Counted from the stretch's first letter, positions 42,555-51,387 are shown. The stretch: 64,000 nucleotides of DNA from Acidobacteriota bacterium (GCA_016700075.1 CP065000.1:2232001-2296000), one strand, 5' to 3'. The notes: generated from the sequence alone by a model not told the origin. Numbers and translations are program-made.

Positions 42555-44567
42555 CTAGTCCAATGTTTTTGCCATCGCGACCACATTTTCCGCCGTGAAA
42601 CCGTAATCCCGGAATACGTCCTCGGCAGGAGCCGATGTGCCGAATTTATCGACGGCGAGGATCGCGCCGCGGTCGCCGACGTATTTGTGCCAGCCCTGCG
42701 AGACGCCGGCTTCGACGGCGAGGCGTGCGGTAATTTTCGGCGGCAGGACCTCGTCGCGGTATTTCTGCGGCTGATTGTCAAAGAATTCCCAGCTCGGCAT
42801 CGAGACGACCCGCGTCGGCATGCCTTCGGCATTGAGTTTTTCGCGTGCTTCGAGTGCGAGGCCGACCTCGCTGCCGGTCGCGATTATGATGAGTTTGGGT
42901 GTCGCCGCTTTGCCGGCTTTTGTCTCGGCTTCGGCGAGGATGTACGCGCCTTTGTGGAGGCCTTTTGCGTCGGCGTATTTTTTGCGGTCGATCAAGGCGA
43001 CCTTTTGCCGCGACAGCGCGAACGCCGTCGGTGCGCCTGTGCGTTTTAGTGCTGCACGCCACGCTTCGCGGACCTCGTGGGCGTCGCACGGGCGAATGAC
43101 GGCGAGTTTCGGTATCGCACGCATCGCAGCGATGTGCTCGACGGATTGGTGCGTCGGGCCGTCCTCGCCGAGCCCGATGGAATCGTGCGTGAAAACGTAA
43201 ATTACCTGTATGTGCGACAGCGCAGCCAGCCTTATCGCGGGCCGCATATAATCCGAGAACGTCTGGAACGTCCCGCCGAACGGCACGAGCCCACCGTACA
43301 ATGCGATGCCGTTCATCACGGAGCCCATCGCGTGTTCGCGAATGCCGAAATGGATGTTGCGGTTCCCGTAGCGGCCTGCCTGAATATCGGCGGACGATCT
43401 GATGAACGTATTATTCGAAGGCGTCAGATCCGCCGAACCGCCTATCAGATTCGGCACGGCATCGGCGATGGCGTTGATCACGTCGCCGCTGTAGGCACGT
43501 GTGGCCTTTGCATCGACGCCGTCAAATTTCGGCAGAGCTGCCTCCCAGCCGTCGGGCAGTCCGTCGATCATCGTGCGCAAGGCGGCACCGAGTTCCGGAT
43601 GCGTCTTTTCGTATTTCGCTACAAGCTTGTCCCAGTCGCGGCTGAGTTTTGCGCCGTTCTTCACTGCCTGACGCATGTGTGCGAAAACCTCTTTCGGCAC
43701 GTAAAAATGCTTGTTTTCGGGCCAGCCGAGATTGCGTTTGGTTTCTTTCACGGCCTCTTCGCCGGGTGCGTCAGAGTGTGCTTTTGACGTGCCCTGTTTC
43801 GGCATTCCGAATCCGATGATCGTGTGCACGCGGATCAGCGACGGCTTGTCTTTCACTTTCTGTGCGGCCTTGATCGCCGCTTCGATGGCCTTAAGGTCAT
43901 TGCCGTCAGCGACATCCAATACATGCCAGCCGCACGATTCGAAACGCTTCGTCACGTCCTCAGAGAACGCCAGATCCGTCGAGCCGTCGATGGTAATTCG
44001 ATTGTCGTCGTAGAGGTAAATTAGATTGCCGAGTTTCAGATGACCGGCTAAGCTTGCGGCCTCGTAACTGACGCCTTCCATCAGATCGCCGTCCGAGCAG
44101 ATGCAGTAAATATAGTCGTCGATGACCTTAAAGCCCGGCTTGTTAAAACGCGCCGCCAGATGCTTGCCCGCCAGTCCCATTCCGACGCCGTTCGCAAAGC
44201 CCTGCCCCAGCGGCCCCGTCGTCACCTCGACGCCCGGCGTCAGGATGTTCTCAGGATGCCCCGCCGTTTTCGATCCCAACTGCCGAAAACGTTTGATCTC
44301 GTCCATCGGCAGGTCGTAGCCCGTCAGATGCAGCAGCGAATAAAGCAGCATCGAGCCGTGTCCGCCGCTCAACAAAAAGCGGTCGCGGCCGAACCATTTT
44401 GGGCGTTTCGGATCGTGCCGCAAAAATTTGGTCCACAGCACATGCGCCGCCGGCGCCATGCCGAGCGGCAGTCCCGGATGGCCCGAGTTCGCCTTTTGAA
44501 TGGCGTCGAGCGACAACGTGCGAATGGTGTTGATACAGAGCTGGTCGAGATCGGATCGTGAAATCAT
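42555..44567 (-). CDS. tkt: Transketolase
   Basis: A 670-residue cytosolic enzyme. The N-terminal domain has the thiamine diphosphate motif GDGDLMEG-like region (CSDGDLMEGVSYEA), SGHPGLPLGMAP and GHGSMLLYSLLH. The catalytic His region HSDAPGEEAV and the central Pyr domain with IRPAIRLAALS and GEDGPTHQSVEH (conserved Glu-Asp) follow. The C-terminal domain is also intact. Transketolase moves two-carbon units in the pentose-phosphate pathway. It is flanked by toxin-antitoxin genes and is probably transcribed alone. Confidence 0.97.
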   Translation of the reverse strand: MISRSDLDQLCINTIRTLSLDAIQKANSGHPGLPLGMAPAAHVLWTKFLRHDPKRPKWFGRDRFLLSGGHGSMLLYSLLHLTGYDLPMDEIKRFRQLGSKTAGHPENILTPGVEVTTGPLGQGFANGVGMGLAGKHLAARFNKPGFKVIDDYIYCICSDGDLMEGVSYEAASLAGHLKLGNLIYLYDDNRITIDGSTDLAFSEDVTKRFESCGWHVLDVADGNDLKAIEAAIKAAQKVKDKPSLIRVHTIIGFGMPKQGTSKAHSDAPGEEAVKETKRNLGWPENKHFYVPKEVFAHMRQAVKNGAKLSRDWDKLVAKYEKTHPELGAALRTMIDGLPDGWEAALPKFDGVDAKATRAYSGDVINAIADAVPNLIGGSADLTPSNNTFIRSSADIQAGRYGNRNIHFGIREHAMGSVMNGIALYGGLVPFGGTFQTFSDYMRPAIRLAALSHIQVIYVFTHDSIGLGEDGPTHQSVEHIAAMRAIPKLAVIRPCDAHEVREAWRAALKRTGAPTAFALSRQKVALIDRKKYADAKGLHKGAYILAEAETKAGKAATPKLIIIATGSEVGLALEAREKLNAEGMPTRVVSMPSWEFFDNQPQKYRDEVLPPKITARLAVEAGVSQGWHKYVGDRGAILAVDKFGTSAPAEDVFRDYGFTAENVVAMAKTLD

Positions 44568-44647
44568 CGTCTTGTTTGGTTCGAACGGAAACTTTATTCA
44601 GGTCGGTAAGCTACATTCTGCCAGTCATCGCCGCGAAGAGCAAAATG

Positions 44648-45085
44648 TCACCCGCCGATCGGATCAATGATCGAAATATCATCCGAAAAACGACGAAAGT
44701 CACGATCTGAGGTTGCAACGATCGCTTTGTGTTCAATTGAACTCGCGGCGATATGGGCATCGGTGACGAGGTCGCCTGTTATGTTGTATTTTTTGAGCAG
44801 GCCCGAAAGAATCGACCAGTGTCTAGGCCCAGCCGAAAGTACGACGACGCTTGGATGCTGAACTAGATCGTCGAGCCGCGATCGTGCAAAATCCATCGAG
44901 AATGGGTCATCAAATATTCGAGCATTTGTGCCGAGTCGCAGGAAGGCAGTCGCTACCGGCCATATAAGTCCGATCGTCGCCCCATTCCCAGACAGGGTTT
45001 TTTCAAGCCAATCCGCCGCTTTTTTGTGCTGAGGGAAATTGGCCATGTACGCATATAGAAGGATATTTGCGTCGAGGATTATCAC
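44648..45085 (-). CDS. vapC: VapC-type PIN-domain toxin (second locus)
   Basis: A 145-residue PIN protein, with LDANILLYAY at the N-terminus, GDLVTDAHIAA in the middle and ATSDRDFRRF at the C-terminus supplying the conserved Asp set. It overlaps the antitoxin gene by 4 nt. It differs clearly from the first VapC at 41846, so it is not a recent duplicate. It is predicted to be an RNase that is neutralised by its partner. Confidence 0.92.
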   Translation of the reverse strand: MIILDANILLYAYMANFPQHKKAADWLEKTLSGNGATIGLIWPVATAFLRLGTNARIFDDPFSMDFARSRLDDLVQHPSVVVLSAGPRHWSILSGLLKKYNITGDLVTDAHIAASSIEHKAIVATSDRDFRRFSDDISIIDPIGG

Positions 45086-45330
45086 CGGTGCGAGTCTCCT
45101 TCCGCGATGGAGATGAGTCTGCTTATGCTGTCATAGTTTATGCCGGATTTGGGCCTAGCTTTTTTATCTGCTCTTACCTTGAATGGCACTTTGACCATTT
45201 CCCCTTCTGCTTCTAAGCCTTTTCTGATCACGTCGTTGATTATGTGTTTGAAAGTTGCATCGGGATTCTTCTTTTGCAGGCGTTTGATCCCCAGCACGAC
45301 CTCATCATCTAATGTTAATGTGGTTCTCAT
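45082..45330 (-). CDS. vapB: Ribbon-helix-helix antitoxin (second VapBC locus)
   Basis: An 82-residue protein starting MRTTLTLDDEVVLGIKRLQKK, a ribbon-helix-helix DNA-binding N-terminus, followed by a basic linker and SGINYDSISRLISIAE, the toxin-binding tail. The promoter upstream overlaps the end of the sugar-kinase gene and contains a directly repeated AGACATCAT, at 45338-45346 and 45369-45377, possibly operator half-sites. Confidence 0.88.
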   Translation of the reverse strand: MRTTLTLDDEVVLGIKRLQKKNPDATFKHIINDVIRKGLEAEGEMVKVPFKVRADKKARPKSGINYDSISRLISIAEGDSHR

Positions 45331-45339
45331 AATAAAGAC

Positions 45340-45368
45340 ATCATAGCATCAAAATTAGTAGGCATCAA
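45340..45368 (-). promoter_or_regulatory. Promoter of the second vapBC locus
   Basis: On the minus strand TTGATG (45363-45368) and TATGAT (45340-45345) have a 17-nt spacer and lie just upstream of the antitoxin ATG at 45330. The 5' leader would be very short and lacks a ribosome site. Confidence 0.5.
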
Positions 45369-46708
45369 GACATCATCAAATTGCCCGCGAATGTTGCTGA
45401 GCCTCGCAGTGATGATCCGTCGGTATCATTTATCGCAATATCACGCCCAATGGCATCGGCGACGATCTGCTGCCACGCGGGCGACTGCCGAAGCGCGCCG
45501 CCCGCCGCGACGATGGTTTTGATGTCGGTAACGGCTTCGAGGCGTGTCATTATGTCGGCCAGGCGAAATGCGACGCCCTCCATCGCGGCCCGCAGCACGT
45601 CGATGCCGTCGTGTTCGGCGGTCATGCCGATAATGGCACCGCGGGCGTCTTCGTCATAGCCGGTCGAGCGTTCGCCGAAAAAGAACGGAATTACAACAAG
45701 GTTGTCGTCGGGTTCGCGGGCAGTAACGAGGGCGTCGCAATTCTTCGGCAATCGAAATCGTTCGCGTATGAGAGCGTGCAGATTGCCGCCGTCAGACAAC
45801 GCACCGCCGACGATAAAGCGTTTGCTGTCAATGCGATAGCACCACAGGCCCTGCGGAATCTCCGCGGGAACGTCGCCCTCGAAAGCAACGCGCATCGCGG
45901 CCGACGTGCCGATCATCAGGCTCGCCGTGTGGGGCGAGACGCCGCAGGAACCGAGATGATCCGCAGCTCCGTCGCCGATCGCGGGAAGCCATTTTGCGTG
46001 TGCCAAAACGGGCCAGCGGCGTGCATACTTTCTGCTCAACGTGAACGCCTCGCCATCGGCGGCGATGCGCGGCAGCGTTGCCCGTTTTACTTTCAGATAA
46101 CGAAGCAGTTCGCCGTCCCAAGTCGCATTTCGCTGGTCGAAAACACCTGTCGCAGATGCCATCGAGATGCTCGTAACGCACTCGCCAAAAAGACGTTCGG
46201 CGATGAGGTCGCTGAAAGAGCACCAACGCGACGTCCGCCGCCATGCGTCCACGTGACGCTCGCGAAACCACAGCAATCTCGCCGGCCAAAAGCTGGAATG
46301 GAAATGAGCGCCCGTTCGGCGGTGCGTCTCCGCTTCGTCAAATCGCACTTTCAGCCGCGGCGTGAATTCGCGGCTGCGGCGGTCTGCCCACGTCAAAAGC
46401 GTCGTCGTCGCCTTTCCTAGCTCATCGACGCCGAGGATGCCGTGCCAGAACGCACACCAGCCGACCGAGTCTATTTCAATGCCGCGATCCGACGCGGCCG
46501 CCGCGACGCGGTCGATGAGCCAGATAAATTCAGCAAAATGTTTCTCGGCGTCAAAGAATGATCCGCCGTCCGGCGAGGCTTCGGGAGTGCGGGACGTTTT
46601 TGCAGCCAGCCGCGGGATCGGCAGCATGTCGGCATCAAAGATCTCGGCACGCATCCCCGACGTGCCGATATCGATACCTAAAATACAGGGAGCTTTTGCG
46701 GCTGGCAT
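45365..46708 (-). CDS. FGGY-family carbohydrate kinase (gluconokinase-like)
   Basis: A 447-residue cytosolic sugar kinase. The first actin-like phosphate loop is ILGIDIGTSGMRAEIFD, the sugar-binding region is GWCAFWHGILGVD, and the second domain has IGTSAAMRV and AAGGALRQSPAWQQIVAD for ATP. It is nearest to gluconate kinases in this family by overall pattern, but substrate cannot be fixed from sequence. It is close to the DUF962/dfr operon, 9 nt downstream of DUF962, so it may be the last gene of that unit. Confidence 0.88.
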   Translation of the reverse strand: MPAAKAPCILGIDIGTSGMRAEIFDADMLPIPRLAAKTSRTPEASPDGGSFFDAEKHFAEFIWLIDRVAAAASDRGIEIDSVGWCAFWHGILGVDELGKATTTLLTWADRRSREFTPRLKVRFDEAETHRRTGAHFHSSFWPARLLWFRERHVDAWRRTSRWCSFSDLIAERLFGECVTSISMASATGVFDQRNATWDGELLRYLKVKRATLPRIAADGEAFTLSRKYARRWPVLAHAKWLPAIGDGAADHLGSCGVSPHTASLMIGTSAAMRVAFEGDVPAEIPQGLWCYRIDSKRFIVGGALSDGGNLHALIRERFRLPKNCDALVTAREPDDNLVVIPFFFGERSTGYDEDARGAIIGMTAEHDGIDVLRAAMEGVAFRLADIMTRLEAVTDIKTIVAAGGALRQSPAWQQIVADAIGRDIAINDTDGSSLRGSATFAGNLMMS

Positions 46709-46717
46709 CGACGACCG

Positions 46718-47014
46718 TTAACCGAGCACCTTTTTGAACCACCAACGCAGGCCGACGAACAGAAAGCGGTAATCTTTCATGAATTCCGGCGGCTTGCCTT
46801 CGAAATAGTGGCCGATGAACTGCAGTATCCAGCCGACGACGAACAGCCCGACGGCGACCATCCACAGATCGCTCACAAAAAAGCAAACAGGTATCAGCAG
46901 TATCGAAACGGCGATCATCGGTATGCCGAATTTGTGCGTCAGTTTGTTCATCGGGTGCTGATGGCTTTCGGAATATTCCGCGATCCAATCGTCCCAGCTT
47001 CTTCCACCCATCAT
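46718..47014 (-). CDS. DUF962/Mpo1-like membrane protein
   Basis: About 98 residues from MMGGRSWDDW, with AGGAGG 8-12 nt upstream. The conserved Mpo1 pattern SESHQHPMNKLTHKFGIPM is followed by two hydrophobic segments and a second conserved block (IGHYFEGKPPEFMKD). In yeast Mpo1 acts on 2-hydroxy fatty acids; bacterial members are uncharacterised. It follows a 53-residue membrane protein and dfr in a tight operon. Confidence 0.85.
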   Translation of the reverse strand: MMGGRSWDDWIAEYSESHQHPMNKLTHKFGIPMIAVSILLIPVCFFVSDLWMVAVGLFVVGWILQFIGHYFEGKPPEFMKDYRFLFVGLRWWFKKVLG

Positions 47015-47016
47015 CT

Positions 47017-47178
47017 CTAGTTCCTCCTCGCGGCCAGCCAAGCGGCCGCCGCTGCTAAACCGAATGAAATTCCGGGAAAGACGCCGTCGGTCAGGTGCTG
47101 CAAAACAACGAAAACGATCACACCGACAGCGACGCCAAATATCAACTTTCTCCAGAATGATACACCGAGTTTTATCAC
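47017..47178 (-). CDS. Small membrane protein coupled to dihydrofolate reductase
   Basis: A 53-residue protein, from a GTG start that overlaps the dfr stop codon (GTGA) to a TAG 2 nt before the DUF962 start. It is basic at the N-terminus, with one hydrophobic segment (LIFGVAVGVIVFVVLQHL), then an Ala-rich second segment (SFGLAAAAAWLAARRN). The 4-nt overlap and position inside an operon support real translation. I do not recognise a family. Confidence 0.65.
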   Translation of the reverse strand: MIKLGVSFWRKLIFGVAVGVIVFVVLQHLTDGVFPGISFGLAAAAAWLAARRN

Positions 47179-47645
47179 CGCTGAAATATCTTCACGCGTA
47201 AACCGTCGCCTAGTTCCCTCTTCTCGGTCTCATTGAAGCCATCTAGAAAATCACGCGGCATGAACGTGTCGGCGTCCTCGATGGTTTCGGGTATCTCGGT
47301 GACGATCCACCGGTCGATTACGTCGGCGAATTCGGCGTATGTCGCGGCACCGCCGATGATAAAGACGTCGCGGTTCAGATATTTCGCCAGCTCGATGACC
47401 TCTTCTATCGAACGCAGCCGCATCACCTGCGGCGGCGTCTCGACGCGGCCGGAACGCGACAGCACAACGTTAAAACGCCCCGGCAGCGGCCGCCCGATCG
47501 ATTCCCACGTCCGCGAGCCCATCACGACAGCTCCACCCATCGTCGTCTCTTTGAAAAACTTCAGGTCAGCACTGTAATGCCACGGCAGTTTGCCGCCGCG
47601 GCCGATGGCGAAATTCTTAGAAATTGCAACGATGCCGATGATCAT
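47175..47645 (-). CDS. folA: Dihydrofolate reductase
   Basis: A 156-residue enzyme, the normal length for bacterial DHFR. It has IGIVAISKNFAIGRGGKLPWHYSADLKFFKE with the conserved Trp and active-site acidic residue, MGSRTWESIGRPLPGR, and FIIGGAATYAEF for NADPH. DHFR makes tetrahydrofolate for thymidylate and one-carbon metabolism. It is the first gene of a three- or four-gene operon with a small membrane protein, DUF962 and possibly the sugar kinase. Confidence 0.97.
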   Translation of the reverse strand: MIIGIVAISKNFAIGRGGKLPWHYSADLKFFKETTMGGAVVMGSRTWESIGRPLPGRFNVVLSRSGRVETPPQVMRLRSIEEVIELAKYLNRDVFIIGGAATYAEFADVIDRWIVTEIPETIEDADTFMPRDFLDGFNETEKRELGDGLRVKIFQR

Positions 47646-47707
47646 AATTCTGTTTATATAGATCTTAATTCGATCACGTTTGGAAACCTACCCAATCAAT
47701 ACTGTAC

Positions 47708-48080
47708 GGGAAACGCCCGCGGAGTCATTCAATTATCAAGAGCAGACGCTCGGTCTCCCGCCAAGCCGCGAAGCCGCAAAGGCACCGCAACGAAAACCGC
47801 AGATGTTCATCTAAAGTGACGTGCTTATTCGCGTCTTTTGCGGAAATACTTTGCTGCTTTGCGGGAAACGCCGGCGGAGTCATTCAATTATCAAGAGCAG
47901 ACGCTCGGTCTCCCGCCAAGCCGCGAAGCCGCAAAGGCACCGCAACGAAAACCGCAGATGTTCATCTAAAGTGACGTGATTCTTCGCGTCTTTGCGGAAA
48001 TACTTTGCTGCTTTGCGGGAAACGCCCGCGGAGTCATTCAAATATCAAGAGCAGACGCTCGGTCTCCCGCCAACCAACTG
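47708..48080. repeat. About 155-bp tandem direct repeat, 2.4 copies
   Basis: Copies begin at 47708, 47863 and 48017 (periods 155 and 154 bp). Each starts GGGAAACGCC and contains CAAGAGCAGACGCTCGGTCT and a CCGCAAAGGCACCGCAACG region. Sequence identity is very high over the full copies. A GGGAAACGCCCG start also occurs at 58190, so the family may be dispersed. The array fills the gap between dfr and the GxxExxY gene; I see no gene here. Confidence 0.88.
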
Positions 48081-48097
48081 CCTGCGAAGCCAAGTGT

Positions 48098-48484
48098 TCA
48101 CGGTTCCTCGAGTCCGTTCACTACACGCTTGATGCCATGTTTGATAAGTTCGGTATTGAAGTTTATCAGCAGGCCGAGCTTCATTTCCATCGCAATAAGA
48201 TAGGTGCGAAGTTGTTTTGCGTGAACCGGAGCCAGAGCTTCAACAGACTTTATCTCGATCACAACTTTGTTGTTAACAACGAGATCGGCACGGAAACCGA
48301 TGGGCATTCGGATCTCTTCATAGACGGACGGAACACCACGCTGACGATCGACCTTGAGACCCAACTTCTCAAGTTCATACTGCATGACCCGTTCGTAAAC
48401 GGATTCAAGAAGCCCCGGGCCGATCCTGACGTGTACGTTGTACGCGGTATCAACTATCTGCCTGGCTATTTCGTTTTCGTGCAT
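48098..48484 (-). CDS. GxxExxY protein (PD-(D/E)XK-like)
   Basis: A 128-residue protein of the TIGR04256 family, with the defining GPGLLESVYE and nuclease-like core residues ADLVVNNKVVIEIKSV (D...ExK). The family is common next to repeats and phage-related sites and may be a nuclease, but its function is unknown. It sits directly beside the 155-bp tandem array. Confidence 0.9.
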   Translation of the reverse strand: MHENEIARQIVDTAYNVHVRIGPGLLESVYERVMQYELEKLGLKVDRQRGVPSVYEEIRMPIGFRADLVVNNKVVIEIKSVEALAPVHAKQLRTYLIAMEMKLGLLINFNTELIKHGIKRVVNGLEEP

Positions 48485-48491
48485 TAGTACA

Positions 48492-49193
48492 TCAAGTGTC
48501 GAGTTTCGAACCTTTATAAACTGCGATCTCGGAGCCTTTCGCCAGGACGACAGAATACGGTTCGGCGTTCGTCAGGAAAGCGAATTCTTCGCCGTACGTG
48601 CAGCCGAGATCGACGTTGATCTGCGGGTTCTGCACTTCGTAAAGTTCCCATTTCGGATGTTCGACCTTGTATTCGTCGGTACCCTTTTTGCGTTTCGTGT
48701 AGCCCCAATAATGCTCGATGATGAATTCCTCGTGCGAGCCTTCGTCAGGCACGCCGAGGTTTCTGCCGCTGTCAACCATCACTGAATTTCGGCAGCCGCC
48801 GCGTTCCCAAGCGTAGCCGACGCGAAGCGCATCGCGCGTGTGCGACATCTGCCAGCATTCGTACGGCTCGCCGTAAAGCGTGCGGGCGACGGCGGCGATG
48901 GCCATTCGCGGAACTATTTCCTTGATAAAAACGACACCGCGGCGAACCTCTTCATCAGTCTCGCGGCGGACGTAGAAACGCAGGTTCACTTCTTCGAAGT
49001 TGATATGAAACGGAACGAGAAAACCGGCAACACGCGTGTCGAGAAACATAAAACCGACGAGGCTGACGAAGCATTTTCCGTCAAATAGGTCGAGCTCCGT
49101 TCCCGCCGGAACGCGGTCCGCGAGCAGCGACGGATCGACCTCATAATTCGCCATCACAAGGTCGCGCCACTGTGCTGTGAGAAATTTTTTCAT
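48492..49193 (-). CDS. DUF2071 (YqjF-like) protein
   Basis: A 233-residue protein with the conserved features WRDLVMANYEVDPSLLADRVPAG, FVSLVGFMFLDTRV, PFHINFEEVNLRFYVRR and HYWGYTKRKKGTDEYKVEH. It is predicted to be a cytosolic beta-barrel-like protein of unknown function. It overlaps the sigma-54 activator stop by 4 nt and so is probably its co-transcribed neighbour. Confidence 0.88.
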   Translation of the reverse strand: MKKFLTAQWRDLVMANYEVDPSLLADRVPAGTELDLFDGKCFVSLVGFMFLDTRVAGFLVPFHINFEEVNLRFYVRRETDEEVRRGVVFIKEIVPRMAIAAVARTLYGEPYECWQMSHTRDALRVGYAWERGGCRNSVMVDSGRNLGVPDEGSHEEFIIEHYWGYTKRKKGTDEYKVEHPKWELYEVQNPQINVDLGCTYGEEFAFLTNAEPYSVVLAKGSEIAVYKGSKLDT

Positions 49194-51301
49194 TTTTCGG
49201 GTTCGAATTCTTCGAGTTTGCGGTAAAGCGTCTTGCGGCCGATGCCGAGCAGTTTTGCGGCGTTCGTTTTGTCGCCGTCGGTCAGAGCGAGCGTTGCCTC
49301 GATGACCTGTTTTTCGATCTCCTCGATAGGAGCGGGCAATTCGATATCCATCAGCAATTTGCCGCCGTCCCCGCCGATCAGCCTTCGTCCGCGGCGTGCG
49401 GGGCTCGGCGTGAATCCCGCGGAACGCTGTACGGCGTCGGGCAGGTCATAAAGTTCAATTTGCCGCCCCGATGCGATAATGATCGCTCTTTCGATCGCGT
49501 TCTCCAGCTCGCGGACGTTGCCCGGCCAATCGTAATTGAGCATCGCGTCCATCGCATCTTTCGAAATGCCGGAAACGAAGCGGCCCGTCTTTTCCTTATA
49601 TTGCTCCAAAAAGTGAACGACCAGCAGATGAACGTCCTCGCGGCGGTCGCGGAGCGGAGGCAGCGAGATAGGAAAGACCGACAGGCGATAGTAGAGGTCC
49701 TTGCGGAAAGTGCCGTTTTCGATGGCCTCTTCCAGGTCCTTGTTCGTCGCCGCAATGACCCGAACATTTACCTTGATGACATCTTTGCCGCCAAGCCGCG
49801 TTACCTCGCCGTCCTGCAGTACGCGCAGCAGGCGAACCTGAGCCTGGGGCGACATCTCGGCGATCTCGTCCAGAAAAAGCGTCCCGCCGTTCGCCTCTTC
49901 AAAACGCCCGATGCGGCGGTCGCGGGCGTCGGTGAACGCTCCTTTCTCGTGGCCGAAAAGCTCCGATTCGAGCAGGGTTTCGGGAATGGCACCGCAGTTT
50001 ATCTTGATGAAAGGGGCTCGTTCGCGGCCGGAGTTGCGTTGGATCAGATTGGCTATCAGTTCCTTGCCGGTGCCCGATTCGCCTGTGATCAGAACGGTCG
50101 AATCCGTTCCCGCGACATTGAGTGCCATCTCTATCGCCCGGCGCATCTCGTGAGCCTGCCCGACTATCTCGGTCTGCTGACGCTGCGAAAGTTCGCTGCG
50201 GAGCCGCATCACCTCGGTCGAAAGCTGGTCTCGGTCGAGCGCCGTGCCTATCTGATCGGCGATGCCTTCGATCAGTGCGATGTCGTGTTCTTCGAACGCG
50301 CTCCGCGTGCTCCACACAAAGCCGAGCAGGCCGAACGTTTTGCCGGCCACGTTGACCGGCGTAACGAGCGCCGCTTTGCCGCGGAGCTGTGTGTTGAAAA
50401 AGACCCGTATCGCAAAAGGAAGCTGCGAATCGACGAGCTGCAGGGTCTTGCCGTCGCGGATCAGTTCGCCGATGGCGGCAAAAGTATCTACGTCGAGCGA
50501 TTTGTTGTATTGCTCGATCATCTTCAGCATCTTGCCCAATCGGATGCCTTCGGCCGATTTGAAGCCCGCCAGCGATATGCGCTTTCCCGTCGGGTCGAGC
50601 ACGCCAAGCGCACCGTAATCTGCTCCGACCAGGTTGATCGCGCGTTCGAGCACGCCGTCCGAAACCTCGCCGAAGTCCGAATGCGAATTGAGCATGTTCG
50701 CGATCTCGAGCAGTGCATTCGTCCGGCGCGTCTCCTTGCCCTGAGCGACGTAAAGCGTCGTGTACTGGTAACCGATGGCGAGCTGGCGGGCGATCGATTC
50801 GAGAAATTCGACCTCTTCGTCGAGCCATACACGAGCCTTTTTCGTGTCGTGCAGGCCTATCAGGCCGAGCACGCGGCCGCTGAGATGGATCGGTATGATC
50901 AGAAGCGAACGCGTATCCAGTGCACGTGCGAAAAACTTGAGTGTTTCGTCCTTGAACTTTGACGTGTCGTTGATGCGAATGGGTTTTGAGATGTCGAGCA
51001 TCTCCGATAGCCTTTCCCGGTCGAACGGGATGGTCGTTCCCTGGCTTTTCGGAACGCTTCGATCCTTTCGCCATTCGTGGCTGATGATGAGGTCGGTGCC
51101 TTCGCGCATCTGCAGCAGGTCGCAGCGGTCGGCGTCCAGCATTCGGCCGAGTTCCGAAACGACGGCATTCAGAAATCGTTCAAGGTCGATGTCCGTCGGA
51201 AGGTCGCGTGCGAGGCGGTCGATGATGGCGTCGCGCGCCTGCTGCATCGTGACTCGCCGTTCGGGCGAAAGCTCACGTTCAGTTGTGTCGGCATGCGTCA
51301 T
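49190..51301 (-). CDS. Sigma-54-dependent transcriptional activator with GAF sensor domains
   Basis: A 703-residue regulator. Two GAF domains (about residues 30-180 and 195-360) precede the AAA+ module, with Walker A GESGTGKE and the sigma-54-contacting GAFTDA loop intact, and FLDEIAEMS as Walker B. The Fis-type helix-turn-helix ends the protein (NAAKLLGIGRKTLYRKL). It should activate sigma-54 promoters in response to a small-molecule or redox signal sensed by GAF. The TTGACA/TGTCAA inverted repeats just upstream of its start suggest autoregulation. The regulon is not identifiable here. Confidence 0.93.
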   Translation of the reverse strand: MTHADTTERELSPERRVTMQQARDAIIDRLARDLPTDIDLERFLNAVVSELGRMLDADRCDLLQMREGTDLIISHEWRKDRSVPKSQGTTIPFDRERLSEMLDISKPIRINDTSKFKDETLKFFARALDTRSLLIIPIHLSGRVLGLIGLHDTKKARVWLDEEVEFLESIARQLAIGYQYTTLYVAQGKETRRTNALLEIANMLNSHSDFGEVSDGVLERAINLVGADYGALGVLDPTGKRISLAGFKSAEGIRLGKMLKMIEQYNKSLDVDTFAAIGELIRDGKTLQLVDSQLPFAIRVFFNTQLRGKAALVTPVNVAGKTFGLLGFVWSTRSAFEEHDIALIEGIADQIGTALDRDQLSTEVMRLRSELSQRQQTEIVGQAHEMRRAIEMALNVAGTDSTVLITGESGTGKELIANLIQRNSGRERAPFIKINCGAIPETLLESELFGHEKGAFTDARDRRIGRFEEANGGTLFLDEIAEMSPQAQVRLLRVLQDGEVTRLGGKDVIKVNVRVIAATNKDLEEAIENGTFRKDLYYRLSVFPISLPPLRDRREDVHLLVVHFLEQYKEKTGRFVSGISKDAMDAMLNYDWPGNVRELENAIERAIIIASGRQIELYDLPDAVQRSAGFTPSPARRGRRLIGGDGGKLLMDIELPAPIEEIEKQVIEATLALTDGDKTNAAKLLGIGRKTLYRKLEEFEPEK

Positions 51302-51322
51302 TTCCGACTAAAATGTGTAATT

Positions 51323-51347
51323 TTGACACCAAAATGTCAAGTTGACA
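51323..51347. promoter_or_regulatory. Nested TTGACA/TGTCAA operator upstream of the sigma-54 activator
   Basis: TTGACA (51323-51328), TGTCAA (51335-51340) and TTGACA (51342-51347) form two palindromes: TTGACA-N6-TGTCAA and TGTCAA-G-TTGACA. They start 22 nt upstream of the activator's first codon, a likely autoregulatory binding site. Confidence 0.55.
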
Positions 51348-51387
51348 CACTTCTGCTCCATGCAGCGTTCAAACGCAGTTTTCCGGG

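Noticed and set aside
42555..45330. Mobile island carrying the two vapBC loci
   Set aside because: Transketolase between them is a core gene and no integrase, direct repeats or att-like ends are visible.
47708..48080. CRISPR array
   Set aside because: Units are about 155 bp, nearly identical over their whole length and contiguous, with no short repeat/spacer alternation and no cas genes.
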